Assembly (NCBI GenBank): GCA_034408745.1
Contig: JAWXCM010000281.1
Location: forward strand, 1 to 8,637
Direction: 5' to 3'
Length of the DNA stretch: 8,637 bases
From: JAWXCM01 sp034408745
GTDB lineage: Bacteria; Acidobacteriota; Terriglobia; Bryobacterales; Bryobacteraceae
A program made the position numbers and the translations under genes. Under the pieces are notes generated by a model, which worked only from the letters and a program-made list of their open reading frames with translations, ran no database searches and was not told the origin of the DNA. Positions 1 to 6,900 of the stretch are shown in pieces. Within the stretch, counting starts at the first letter, position 1. Every line of letters starts with the position of its first letter.

Positions 1-372
1 CGCCGTGCGCGCACCGCGCCCGGTTGCCGAGAAGTTCAGCTTAGGCGAAAAATTGATGCCCAGGGCCTTCGCGTTTCCCTCGTCGGTGGTATCGGTCAGC
101 ACGTACCACACGGACCGCCCATCCCGCAGGCGACCCCGGTACAGTGGCATTGTCAGCGTGCCCGCGTTAGCATCGAGTGTTCCGGCGGTGAGTAACTGCA
201 AAGGACCGACCAACTTCGGGTCCGACACCGACGGGGGCGGTGCAAAATAGGTGATGGGGACATCGGCACCCACCGACGGAGACGCCGGGTTGATGGCACA
301 TCCCGGACCTGCGGTCTGGCCGTTCAGTAGTGTGGCCGCCGACAGTAACAGTAAGGCTTTCGTGAAGCGCAT
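1..372 (-). CDS. Secreted protein of unknown function, partial (runs off left edge)
   Basis: An open frame reads leftward from an ATG at 372-370 for 124 codons to the window edge with no stop, so the C-terminus is missing. The start is supported by AGAGG five bases upstream. The N-terminus MRFTKALLLLSAATLLNGQ looks like a Sec signal peptide (basic n-region, Leu/Ala core, cleavage near residue 19), so the product is probably periplasmic or exported. The mature part has one cysteine early (PGCAIN) and a Pro-rich stretch (FAPPPSVSDP). A segment then follows containing GRSVWYVLTDTTDEGNAKAL and GINFSPKL. I have a faint memory of similar 'WY-x-TD-x-(S/T)DE...LG(V/I)NF(A/S)PKL' segments in secreted bacterial hypothetical proteins, but I cannot name the family or a function. 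It is divergent from the sigma factor gene and shares its upstream region. Confidence 0.72.
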   Translation of the reverse strand, partial: MRFTKALLLLSAATLLNGQTAGPGCAINPASPSVGADVPITYFAPPPSVSDPKLVGPLQLLTAGTLDANAGTLTMPLYRGRLRDGRSVWYVLTDTTDEGNAKALGINFSPKLNFSATGRGARTA

Positions 373-520
373 TCTTTCCTCTCAATTCAATTCGAATCAG
401 GCCTGGCGAAATGACCCGCCTTACCGGGAATGTCGCGACGCCTGCCTCGGCCCCCCTCGGTTCCCAAATTTTTTTTCACCAGCACTCGGCGGGGGTTTTC
501 ACGGTCTTCTGCGACGACTC
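373..520. promoter_or_regulatory. Divergent intergenic region between secreted protein and ECF sigma factor
   Basis: These 148 bases separate two divergent genes and must hold promoters for both. Visible elements are an ATTCGAAT palindrome near 388-395, a GTCGCGAC palindrome at 432-439, and a run of eight T at 469-476. A GGGAAT near 426-431 resembles an ECF -35 element, but no convincing CGTC-type -10 follows at the usual spacing. I therefore mark the region rather than a promoter. The reading frame of the sigma factor stays open through the region (back to 251), but no protein similarity or start signal supports translation there. Confidence 0.4.
378..383 (-). promoter_or_regulatory. Ribosome binding site of the left partial gene
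   Basis: Read on the minus strand, the bases before the ATG at 372 are GAGAGG-AAAGA. This is a purine-rich Shine-Dalgarno match with a five-base spacer. It is the main evidence that the leftward frame is a real gene and that this ATG is its start. Confidence 0.6.
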
Positions 521-1153
521 ATGCAGGAATGCCAGAGGATGCTCTCTTCAGCGGTGCCTGACCCCGAGACCCGGCCTCACCACGCCGCGGCCGCCGCGCA
601 GGAAACGGAGCTGCAGTCAGACGTGTCTCTGGCCGCTTCCGTCCTCGCGCGTGACCGAAAAGCCGCGGCTGTCTTTGTGGAACGGTTTTCCGGCGCGCTG
701 TACAGTTACGTGCGCAGTCGACTCGCGCCGAATCACGATGCTGTTGAGGACGTGATGCAGGAGGTCTTCGTGGTTGCGTGGCAGAAGCTTCCAGCGTGGA
801 GCGGGACCGGTCCCCTGCAGGCCTGGCTCACCGGAATCGCCCGCCACAAGGTGGGGGATTACTATCGCCGCCGCCTGCACGGCCTGGCACCCTGGGAGGA
901 ATTGAACTCGGAAATTGCCGACGTTTCTCAACCCTCATTCGATCTGGTAATCGATCGGGAGCGCGATGCCGGACGCGCACTCGCGATCATCGCGGAATTG
1001 CCCGAAACCTACCGCCTGATTCTCAGATGGAGGTATTGGGACGGCATGGGAGTCAACCAGATAGCGGAGCACACCGGGCGAACCGGCAAGGCAGTGGAGC
1101 GCTTACTCGCGCGCGCCAGAGAACAGTTCCGGCGGAGGTGGCAAAATGAATGA
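521..1153 (+). CDS. RNA polymerase sigma factor, ECF subfamily
   Basis: The product is a 210-residue sigma-70 family protein of the extracytoplasmic function type, which would direct RNA polymerase to a small regulon. Sigma region 2 spans about residues 51-118, with DAVEDVMQEVFVVAWQKL at 73-90 and AWLTGIARHKVGDYYRRR at 101-118, where -10 recognition falls. Region 4 spans about 153-205, with LPETYRLILRWRYWDGM followed by a helix-turn-helix (QIAEHTGRTGKAVERLLARA) for the -35 element. Region 3 is absent, as usual for ECF factors, and the length is normal. The frame is open back to 251, but upstream residues have no sigma similarity. ATG 521 is chosen. ATG 539 is a real alternative (204 aa). Neither has a good Shine-Dalgarno; 539 has AGAGG directly abutting it. 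The stop overlaps the next gene by 8 bases, so the two are probably co-translated. Confidence 0.9.
   Translation: MQECQRMLSSAVPDPETRPHHAAAAAQETELQSDVSLAASVLARDRKAAAVFVERFSGALYSYVRSRLAPNHDAVEDVMQEVFVVAWQKLPAWSGTGPLQAWLTGIARHKVGDYYRRRLHGLAPWEELNSEIADVSQPSFDLVIDRERDAGRALAIIAELPETYRLILRWRYWDGMGVNQIAEHTGRTGKAVERLLARAREQFRRRWQNE
1134..1140 (+). promoter_or_regulatory. Strong ribosome binding site of the cysteine-rich small gene
   Basis: GGAGGTG lies inside the last codons of the sigma factor gene, with a five-base spacer to the ATG at 1146. It is the best Shine-Dalgarno in the window. It fixes the start of the downstream gene and argues that this short ORF is truly translated. Confidence 0.7.
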
Positions 1154-1502
1154 CGAAAAGCCGGAAACCCTCGACACTTTATTCGAAAACCTCGCTGAGA
1201 TTTCGGAAAAGCAGCGTGGAAGCGAGCTGACACGCGTGCCGTCCGTCCTCAAGTCGCGGCTGTTTTCGGCGCTGGTGCGCCAGCAGGAGCAGGCGGCGCC
1301 ACTGATGCCCCTCGATGAGTGCCGGCAGCATGGAGCGGACCTTTGCGTCTTCGAACAGATCGTTGCCATTTCGCCCGTTGGCGAGAACCTGAAATCGAAG
1401 AATCCCTGTGAAATCTGTCATGCCCGCCTGCTGGGCGAAAACGTCGAGAATGCGCCCATCTACTGGCCTGGCTGCCCGTATGTGAAATTCCAGAACCGGT
1501 GA
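1146..1502 (+). CDS. Small Cys/His-rich protein coupled to ECF sigma factor; candidate anti-sigma or metal/redox regulator
   Basis: The product is 118 residues with no signal peptide and no membrane segment, so it should be cytoplasmic. The first 50 residues are charged and probably helical. The C-terminal part carries C59, H62, C67, C88, C91, H92 and C110, including NPCEICHARLL at 87-97 and YWPGCPYVKF near the end. These could bind zinc or another metal, or form a redox switch. CEICH formally matches the CxxCH haem-c motif, but without export haem attachment is unlikely. The gene overlaps the sigma factor by 8 bases and has a strong ribosome binding site. That is the usual place for an anti-sigma factor. 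It lacks the standard zinc anti-sigma HxxxCxxC pattern and a membrane helix, so the anti-sigma role is inferred from position. The family was not recognised. Confidence 0.75.
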   Translation: MNDEKPETLDTLFENLAEISEKQRGSELTRVPSVLKSRLFSALVRQQEQAAPLMPLDECRQHGADLCVFEQIVAISPVGENLKSKNPCEICHARLLGENVENAPIYWPGCPYVKFQNR

Positions 1503-1509
1503 CGGCAGA

Positions 1510-2148
1510 TCAGAAATACTTGACGAACCCGAAGAGGTGCTGGAAGTTCATCAGCGGTGCCGTCCCCTTTGGCGTCAGCCGGCGCCCCAGAGGATTACCC
1601 TGCAGGATCTCATTAAAGGCGTATCGCACACCCCAGCCACGGGGCAACAGGAAATCGGCGCCGGCGGCGACGCGCAACCCCCTGTCCGTGGCTGTGAATC
1701 GGGGCGAGACACGCGAATCGCTTTGGAGGAACGATACGTTCAGGCCGGTCGTCAGAAACGGCCGGACCAAACTGCTCCTCTTGCGGAAGTACACAACTGC
1801 ATCGAGTCCCGCGTTTTGCTGGGAACTCGTTCGCATCTCCTCAAACGACCGGCCGGAGGTTTCCACACCGGAGAATGTCAGGTCATTGCGGTTCCAGTTC
1901 CAGGCGCCCTGCACACTGAAGTACTCAAACAAGTGCCACCCCGCGAAAGCATGAAGCAACAGCCCTTTCTTCTGACTGTAGGTGGAAATGGACCCGCTGG
2001 AGCCGGAGATCGAGATTCCGGTGTCGTTGGAAAGAATCGCCTGGCCGGGACCGCCGCCTGCGAAAAAGCGATATTGCGCCTGAAGTTGTTCGGGAATTAC
2101 AAGGCTAATACCGAGAACCAGAATGCCTGCAAAAGGCCGAAATGCCAT
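1510..2148 (-). CDS. Outer-membrane beta-barrel protein (OmpA/OmpW-like fold), function unknown
   Basis: The product is 212 residues. From the chosen ATG at 2148 it begins MAFRPFAGILVLGISLVIPE and continues LQAQ, a signal peptide with likely cleavage after the AxA-like LQAQ. The mature protein is rich in alternating aromatic and polar strands: YRFFAGGGPG, LLLHAFAGWHLFEYFSVQGAWNWN, LDAVVYFRKR, VRPFLTTGLNVSFL, LRVAAGADFLLPRGWGVRYAF. It ends in HLFGFVKYF with a terminal Phe, the classic signal for outer-membrane barrel insertion. About eight strands would fit, as in small porin-like barrels. An upstream in-frame ATG at 2172 would add MSWYKLGN; 2148 is preferred because GGGAAAC precedes it and gives a cleaner signal peptide. 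It lies 7 bases from the convergent cysteine-rich gene and about 100 bases downstream of accD. No specific role can be read. Confidence 0.78.
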   Translation of the reverse strand: MAFRPFAGILVLGISLVIPEQLQAQYRFFAGGGPGQAILSNDTGISISGSSGSISTYSQKKGLLLHAFAGWHLFEYFSVQGAWNWNRNDLTFSGVETSGRSFEEMRTSSQQNAGLDAVVYFRKRSSLVRPFLTTGLNVSFLQSDSRVSPRFTATDRGLRVAAGADFLLPRGWGVRYAFNEILQGNPLGRRLTPKGTAPLMNFQHLFGFVKYF

Positions 2149-2248
2149 GTTTCCCAATTTGTACCATGACATTGCGCGCCCATGTGCACAGGCATGGTTT
2201 CACAGCGAAGCGCAGATTATTTCGGCTCTCAGGCAGGCGATCAGGCTT

Positions 2249-3097
2249 CTACGCGCAGAAGAAACGCAGCGCGCGAGAAATGAACGCCCGCATTTCATTC
2301 CGCGGCACCACGGCGTCGAGGAACCCGTGCTGCAACAGAAACTCGCTGCGCTGAAACCCAGGTGGCAGTTTCTGGCGGATCGTCTGCTCAATGACCCGCG
2401 GGCCGGCAAAGCCGATCAGGGCTCCGGGTTCGGCAATGTTAATGTCGCCCAGCATAGCGAAACTCGCCGTTACCCCGCCCGTGGTCGGGTCGGTGAGGAT
2501 GCTGATATACGGGATGCCAGCCTGGTCGAGACGCATCAGCGCGGAGGAGATCTTCGCCATCTGCATCAGACTGACGGCGCCTTCCTGCATGCGCGCGCCA
2601 CCTGAGGCCGACACAATGATGACCGGAACGCGCTCGGCGAGCCCCCGCTCTATCGACCGCGTGATCTTCTCGCCGACTACCGCGCCCATGCTCCCGCCAA
2701 TAAACTGCAGGTCGAGCGCGCTGATCTGTACACGGCGGCCTTCGATTGTGCCGACTGCCGTAAGCACCGCATCGGCCGAAGCCGTTTTGCGGCGCATTAC
2801 GCCGAGGCGCTCCTGGTAAGGCCGGCTGTCGACAAACTCCAGCGGGTCGGTCGACATCATGTCGTTGTCGAACAGTTCGTAGTTGCCGTCGTCGAGGAGG
2901 TAGCGCAGCCGCGTGCGGGCGTCAATGCGGAAGTGGTACCCGCACTTGGGACACAGGTGCATGCCCTCGTCCAGAGCCTTACGCCAGATGATCTGGTCGC
3001 AGCCCTCGCACTTGGTCCACAGTCCCTCGGTCCGGACGTGCCTCTGGCCTTCTTCAGGGGCCGTTAACGACGGCTTGTCGCGCTTCCACCAGGTCAT
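2249..3097 (-). CDS. accD: Acetyl-CoA carboxylase carboxyltransferase subunit beta
   Basis: AccD is the beta chain of the carboxyltransferase. With AccA it transfers the carboxyl group from biotinylated AccB to acetyl-CoA, giving malonyl-CoA, the first committed step of fatty-acid synthesis, in the cytoplasm. The 282-residue length is normal. The N-terminal zinc ribbon is intact: C30, C33, C49 and C52 (KCEGCDQIIW, LCPKCGYHF). The crotonase-like core has the expected signatures, SGGARMQEG at 165-173, TDPTTGGV at 202-209 and AGPRVIEQT at 231-239. The MTWWKRDKP start fits family N-termini, though no strong Shine-Dalgarno is visible before 3097. In many bacteria folC follows accD; here an outer-membrane barrel gene follows after about 100 bases instead. 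The identification is secure. Confidence 0.97.
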   Translation of the reverse strand: MTWWKRDKPSLTAPEEGQRHVRTEGLWTKCEGCDQIIWRKALDEGMHLCPKCGYHFRIDARTRLRYLLDDGNYELFDNDMMSTDPLEFVDSRPYQERLGVMRRKTASADAVLTAVGTIEGRRVQISALDLQFIGGSMGAVVGEKITRSIERGLAERVPVIIVSASGGARMQEGAVSLMQMAKISSALMRLDQAGIPYISILTDPTTGGVTASFAMLGDINIAEPGALIGFAGPRVIEQTIRQKLPPGFQRSEFLLQHGFLDAVVPRNEMRAFISRALRFFCA

Positions 3098-3151
3098 GGG
3101 CTCAGAACTACGTTAGCATGCGAAACTTTCCCTGCCTGTAGTAAACGAACG

Positions 3152-3176
3152 CCTCCACAGGAACGTCATGTTGAGG
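3152..3176. repeat. Imperfect inverted repeat / hairpin in the divergent spacer
   Basis: CCTCCACA (3152-3159) and TGTTGAGG (3169-3176) are inverted copies with one mismatch in eight, separated by nine bases (GGAACGTCA). It could be a regulator-binding dyad or a hairpin in the leader of the rightward transcript. There is no T-run, so it is not a standard intrinsic terminator. A chance match of this size in a GC-rich region is possible. Confidence 0.35.
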
Positions 3177-3189
3177 TAAGCTTCTCTGC

Positions 3190-3194
3190 AGGAG
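3190..3194 (+). promoter_or_regulatory. Ribosome binding site of the secreted Pro/Gly-rich gene
   Basis: AGGAG lies ten bases before the ATG at 3205. The spacing is slightly long but workable, and it agrees with a start that yields a proper signal peptide. Confidence 0.5.
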
Positions 3195-3204
3195 CGCACG
3201 AACT

Positions 3205-3939
3205 ATGAAGTTGCTCACGCTTTCCAGTTTGATTCTTGGAATGACGGTCGCGTCATGGGGGCAAAACCCGTTTCCGAATCCGGTTCGGCCGATGCCCGCC
3301 CCTGTGAATGCGCTGCCGTACGGGAACATTCTGTATCCCGGCGGAGTGCCGAGCTTTCCTTCTGCGCTCGGGGCCACGGTGCGGGGGAATCCTCCGTACA
3401 CTGGCGTGCGCCCTGGGATGGGAGGCGGCGGTGGGATCGGCAATCCGGGGCGGCCTCGCACAGTAGTGGTTCCCTATGCGGTGCCGGTTTTCTACGGCGG
3501 AGCGTACGACCCGTACTACGCTCAGCAGCAGCAGCAGCCGAATTTCACGGTGGTGGTGCCCCAGCAGCCTGCGCCCTCGGTCATCATTAACCAGACCTTC
3601 CACAATGGGGAACTGGCCTCTGCCGAGGTGCCGGAAAGGGGCGGACTGCGAGTGTATGAAGCGCCCAGATCGCCGAACGCCGTTGCGCCCGCGGAGCAGA
3701 AGCCGGAACCGGCGAAGCGTACCTACGCCCGTGACGACAAGGCCACCATCTACCTCATCGCGCTGAAGGACGCCACTGTAAAAGAGGCAATCGGGTACTG
3801 GCTCGAGGGTACGTCGACACTCGCCTACGTCACGCCCGATGCCACCATCACTCGCGTCACCCTGGATCTGGTGGACCGGGAAGGTTCCTTACAGCTAAAC
3901 GCGCAACGCAACCTGGAATTCGAACTCCGGACCCGATAG
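3205..3939 (+). CDS. Secreted Pro/Gly/Gln-rich protein with conserved C-terminal domain, function unknown
   Basis: The product is 244 residues. MKLLTLSSLILGMTVASWGQ is a Sec signal peptide with cleavage near residue 19-20. Residues 21-125 are low complexity: Pro-rich (NPFPNPVRPMPAPV), a Gly run at 73-77, Tyr-rich (YGGAYDPYY) and five Gln at 107-111 encoded by five CAG codons. Residues about 172-244 form a compact, charged domain: TYARDDKATIYLIALKDATV, then GYWLEGTSTLAYVTP, ending LVDREGSLQLNAQRNLEFEL. I associate this C-terminal pattern (YLIA-x-KD, YW, DR...LN-x-x-R-x-x-x-F) with exported hypothetical proteins of Acidobacteria. No enzymatic motif is seen. It has no lipobox and no membrane anchor. 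The gene is 43 bases upstream of the TonB-dependent receptor on the same strand, so co-transcription and an envelope role are plausible but inferred. Confidence 0.82.
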   Translation: MKLLTLSSLILGMTVASWGQNPFPNPVRPMPAPVNALPYGNILYPGGVPSFPSALGATVRGNPPYTGVRPGMGGGGGIGNPGRPRTVVVPYAVPVFYGGAYDPYYAQQQQQPNFTVVVPQQPAPSVIINQTFHNGELASAEVPERGGLRVYEAPRSPNAVAPAEQKPEPAKRTYARDDKATIYLIALKDATVKEAIGYWLEGTSTLAYVTPDATITRVTLDLVDREGSLQLNAQRNLEFELRTR

Positions 3940-3982
3940 GCTCTCACGTAATCCCTGCACTGCGGTAACATAGCCTTCATAT

Positions 3983-6900
3983 ATGAGGAAAGTCGCTGCT
4001 TTACCGCGCTTAGCCGCACTATTTTCTGCGATGTGCCTGGTTGCATTCGGGCAAGGCACCACTTCGCGATTCACTGGAACGGTTTCCGATTCCACAGGCG
4101 CCGCGGTCGCCGGGGCCGCTGTGACCCTGATCAGCGAGGCGACCAACGCCAACCGGAAGACCAAAACAGCCGATAACGGCGTTTACGCATTTGAGGCACT
4201 GGTTTCCGGCAACTACACGGTGGAAGTGGAAGCCCCCGGCTTCCGGCGCTTTGCATCCCGCAACAATCGAGTCGCGGTCGGTTCGCCGACCACCGTCAAT
4301 GTGTCTCTTGAAGTGGGCGGTGTCACAGAGCGCATCGAAGTCCAGGGCAGCGCTGAAGTGGTGCAGACCAGCACATCGGGCAACTTTGGCACTCTCATTC
4401 AGGAAAATGTGCTGAAGGATCTGCCGATCGTCGGCTCGCGCGGGCGCAATCCGCTGGACCTGATTCTGCTGCAGCCAGGTGTGGTCTCTGGCTCGAATAC
4501 CGGTGGCGGCACCCACGTGAATGGCGCCCGTGACCGCGCGTGGAACTACACGCTCGACGGCATCGATTCCAACGAGACCAGCGCGGGTGGTTCGCAGCTT
4601 TCCCCCATTCGCCTCAATCCCGATGCGCTGTCTGAAATGCGCATCATCACCAGCAACGCCACGGCGGAAAATGGCCGCAACAGCGGCGGCGCGGTCAGCA
4701 TGGTGTCAAAATCGGGCAGCAACGACTATCACGGCAAAGGTTTCTACTTCTACCGCACTCCGCGGCTCAATGCCAACGAGTGGGAAAATAACGTCAACCT
4801 TCGCGAGAAGCGCCAGTTTGTGCAGAACATCGTTGGTGGCGACCTTGGCGGGTTCCTGATTAAGAACAAGACGTTCTTCTACTCAAACGTGCAGGTCCTG
4901 CGTGCGCGCAACTCAGGCTTGTTCAACCGGACGGTGATGACGCAGCAGGCTCGGCAGGGCATTCTGCGGTATGCGGTCGGCGCGCGCAACCAGCCTGCCG
5001 GTACGGCGGCCGCCTCCGTCGACACTGCGGGCAACGTGGCGCCGGGCGTCAACATTGGCACATACAACGTTGGGACCAGCGACCCGCAGCGCATCGGGCT
5101 CGACAAACAGATCCAGACGCTGATTGCGGCAACGCCGCTGCCGAACAACTACTTCGGCGGCGACGGCCTGAACACCGCGTTTTATACCTTCTCGGCATTG
5201 CAGAATGAGCGCCAGTATGACTCAATGGTCCGCATCGACCACATCATTAATTCGAAGAACACGCTGTTCGGTCGCGTGAGCTGGGGCCAGCAGGATTCGG
5301 ACTGCGATCAGGGCAACGGCGGCGCGCCCCTGTTCCCGGGCCGCCAGTGCACCGTGAACACCAAACGCAATCCGCGCAACATGGCCTTCAACTGGCGCTG
5401 GAATCCCACGCCGACCATCACCAATGAACTGGTGGTCGGCCGCAACAGCTTTGCCTTCGACTTCCAGTCTCCCTTTGCCGATCTGAACACCTACGCGCTG
5501 AGCACGCCGATCGACCTGGTGGAATCCACTGAGACCGGCAACCTGCGCAAGCTCCGTACCTGGCAGGTGGTGGATAACCTCTCCTGGCAGAGAGGCGCTC
5601 ACACCGTCAAGTTCGGCCTCAACTTCCGCTGGCAGAGCCACGTGGACACCCGCGGTTCGGTCGGTGGCCTCAACGTGTCGCCGCTGCTGAACTTCTCCAC
5701 CGCAATCAATAACGTGGATCCGGGGACGTTCAACTTCCCCACCACTGGCCTGAACACGGCCTTCGACCAGGGCAGCTTCCAGAGCTGGACGAACCTGCTG
5801 CTGGGCCGCGTGGGTCAGCGGCAGCAGTCGTTTGTGGCCGACGGCAGCACCTACAAAGCGCAGCCCTACCAGTTCGAATCCCTCTACAACGAGTACGATT
5901 TCTACATTCAGGACACGTGGAAGCTGAGCAGGAACTTCACCGTGGACGCGGGACTCCGGCTGGAGATGAAGCTGGCTCCGGACAGCCCGTCGGGTACGCT
6001 GATTCCCAACCAGGCCGTGGTGGCCGGAGCGCCTGCCAGCAATACCATCAGGTGGGTTCCGGGTCAGCTGTTCAATAACAGCCTGAACAACTGGGGGCCG
6101 TCGCTCGGTTTCGCGTGGGATCCGTTTGGCAACGGCAAGACGTCCATCCGAAGCAACTACCGCATCGCGTATGACCGGCTGCCCACGTTCCTGGCATCGG
6201 GTTCCATCTTCCAGTCCTACCCGGGCCGCGTGTTCGCTCTGGTCGACACAGACTACGGTCGCACCGGCGGTCGCCTGGCCAGCGTGCCGAAGCTGGCTCC
6301 TCCCACAACGTCGCCCGAGTCGCTGACGCAGCCCGGTCCTGCCAATCAGACGACCAATGCGGCATTCGACCCGAACATGAAAATGCCGACCACGCACCAG
6401 TGGGCATTCAGCATTCAGCGTGAGATTCTGCCGAAGACGGTGCTGGAAGTCAGCTACATTGGACGGCGAGCGTACCACCTCTTGGCGTCGTATAACGCGA
6501 ATCAGCCGGAAGTGCTGCGCAACGGATTCGTGAATGAGTTTCTGGCTGTGAAGAACGGCGGGGAATCGGCTACCATCAACCGGCTGGCTACGGCCGATTC
6601 CCGGCTGCGTGCCGGCGAAACCGGCTCGCAGTTGTATCGCCGCCTGTTCCCGGCGGACTTCACCAACAACGCCGTGGCCACGGTGGCCAATCGCATCGCG
6701 ACGCAGACGCAGAATGGCCGCTCGGTGACGGACCTTTCGGGCGCCGGGCCGTTCGCGCTCATTCCATTCCCACAGTTCGGCGCCGCGTTCAATGTGTTCG
6801 ATTCCAACGCATTCTCCACTTACCATGCGTTGCAGATGCAGTTGGAACGGCGCTTCTCCAACGGCGTCTCGGGGCAGATTAGCTACGTTTGGGCGAAGTC

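Larger units (their letters stand above)
3098..3204. promoter_or_regulatory. Divergent spacer between accD and secreted-protein gene
   Basis: The spacer is 107 bases and should contain the accD promoter (leftward) and the promoter of the secreted protein (rightward). No clean -35/-10 pair could be assigned on either strand. It holds an imperfect inverted repeat at 3152-3176, listed separately, and the AGGAG ribosome binding site of the rightward gene at 3190-3194. Confidence 0.45.

Noticed and set aside
251..520. N-terminal extension of the sigma factor to ATG 251
   Set aside because: It would overlap the start of the leftward secreted gene, shows no sigma-like sequence, and would give a 300-residue protein, far longer than an ECF factor.
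1537..2605. Rightward frames of 210 and 160 residues opposite the barrel and accD genes
   Set aside because: They are complementary-strand shadows of genes with a signal peptide and barrel strands (barrel gene) or with diagnostic AccD motifs.
3160..3164. GGAAC as an ECF -35 element before the secreted-protein gene
   Set aside because: No CGTC-like -10 element lies 16-17 bases downstream, and the motif falls in the loop of the inverted repeat, so it is not supported.
3523..3537. Five CAG repeats as a phase-variation tract
   Set aside because: The unit is three bases, so length change would not shift the frame; it simply encodes five Gln in a low-complexity region.
5222..6826. 534-residue open frame antisense to the receptor gene
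   Set aside because: It lies wholly inside a clearly real gene. Its composition (Arg, Gly, Val, His, Gln rich, no motif) is what antisense reading of GC-rich codons gives.
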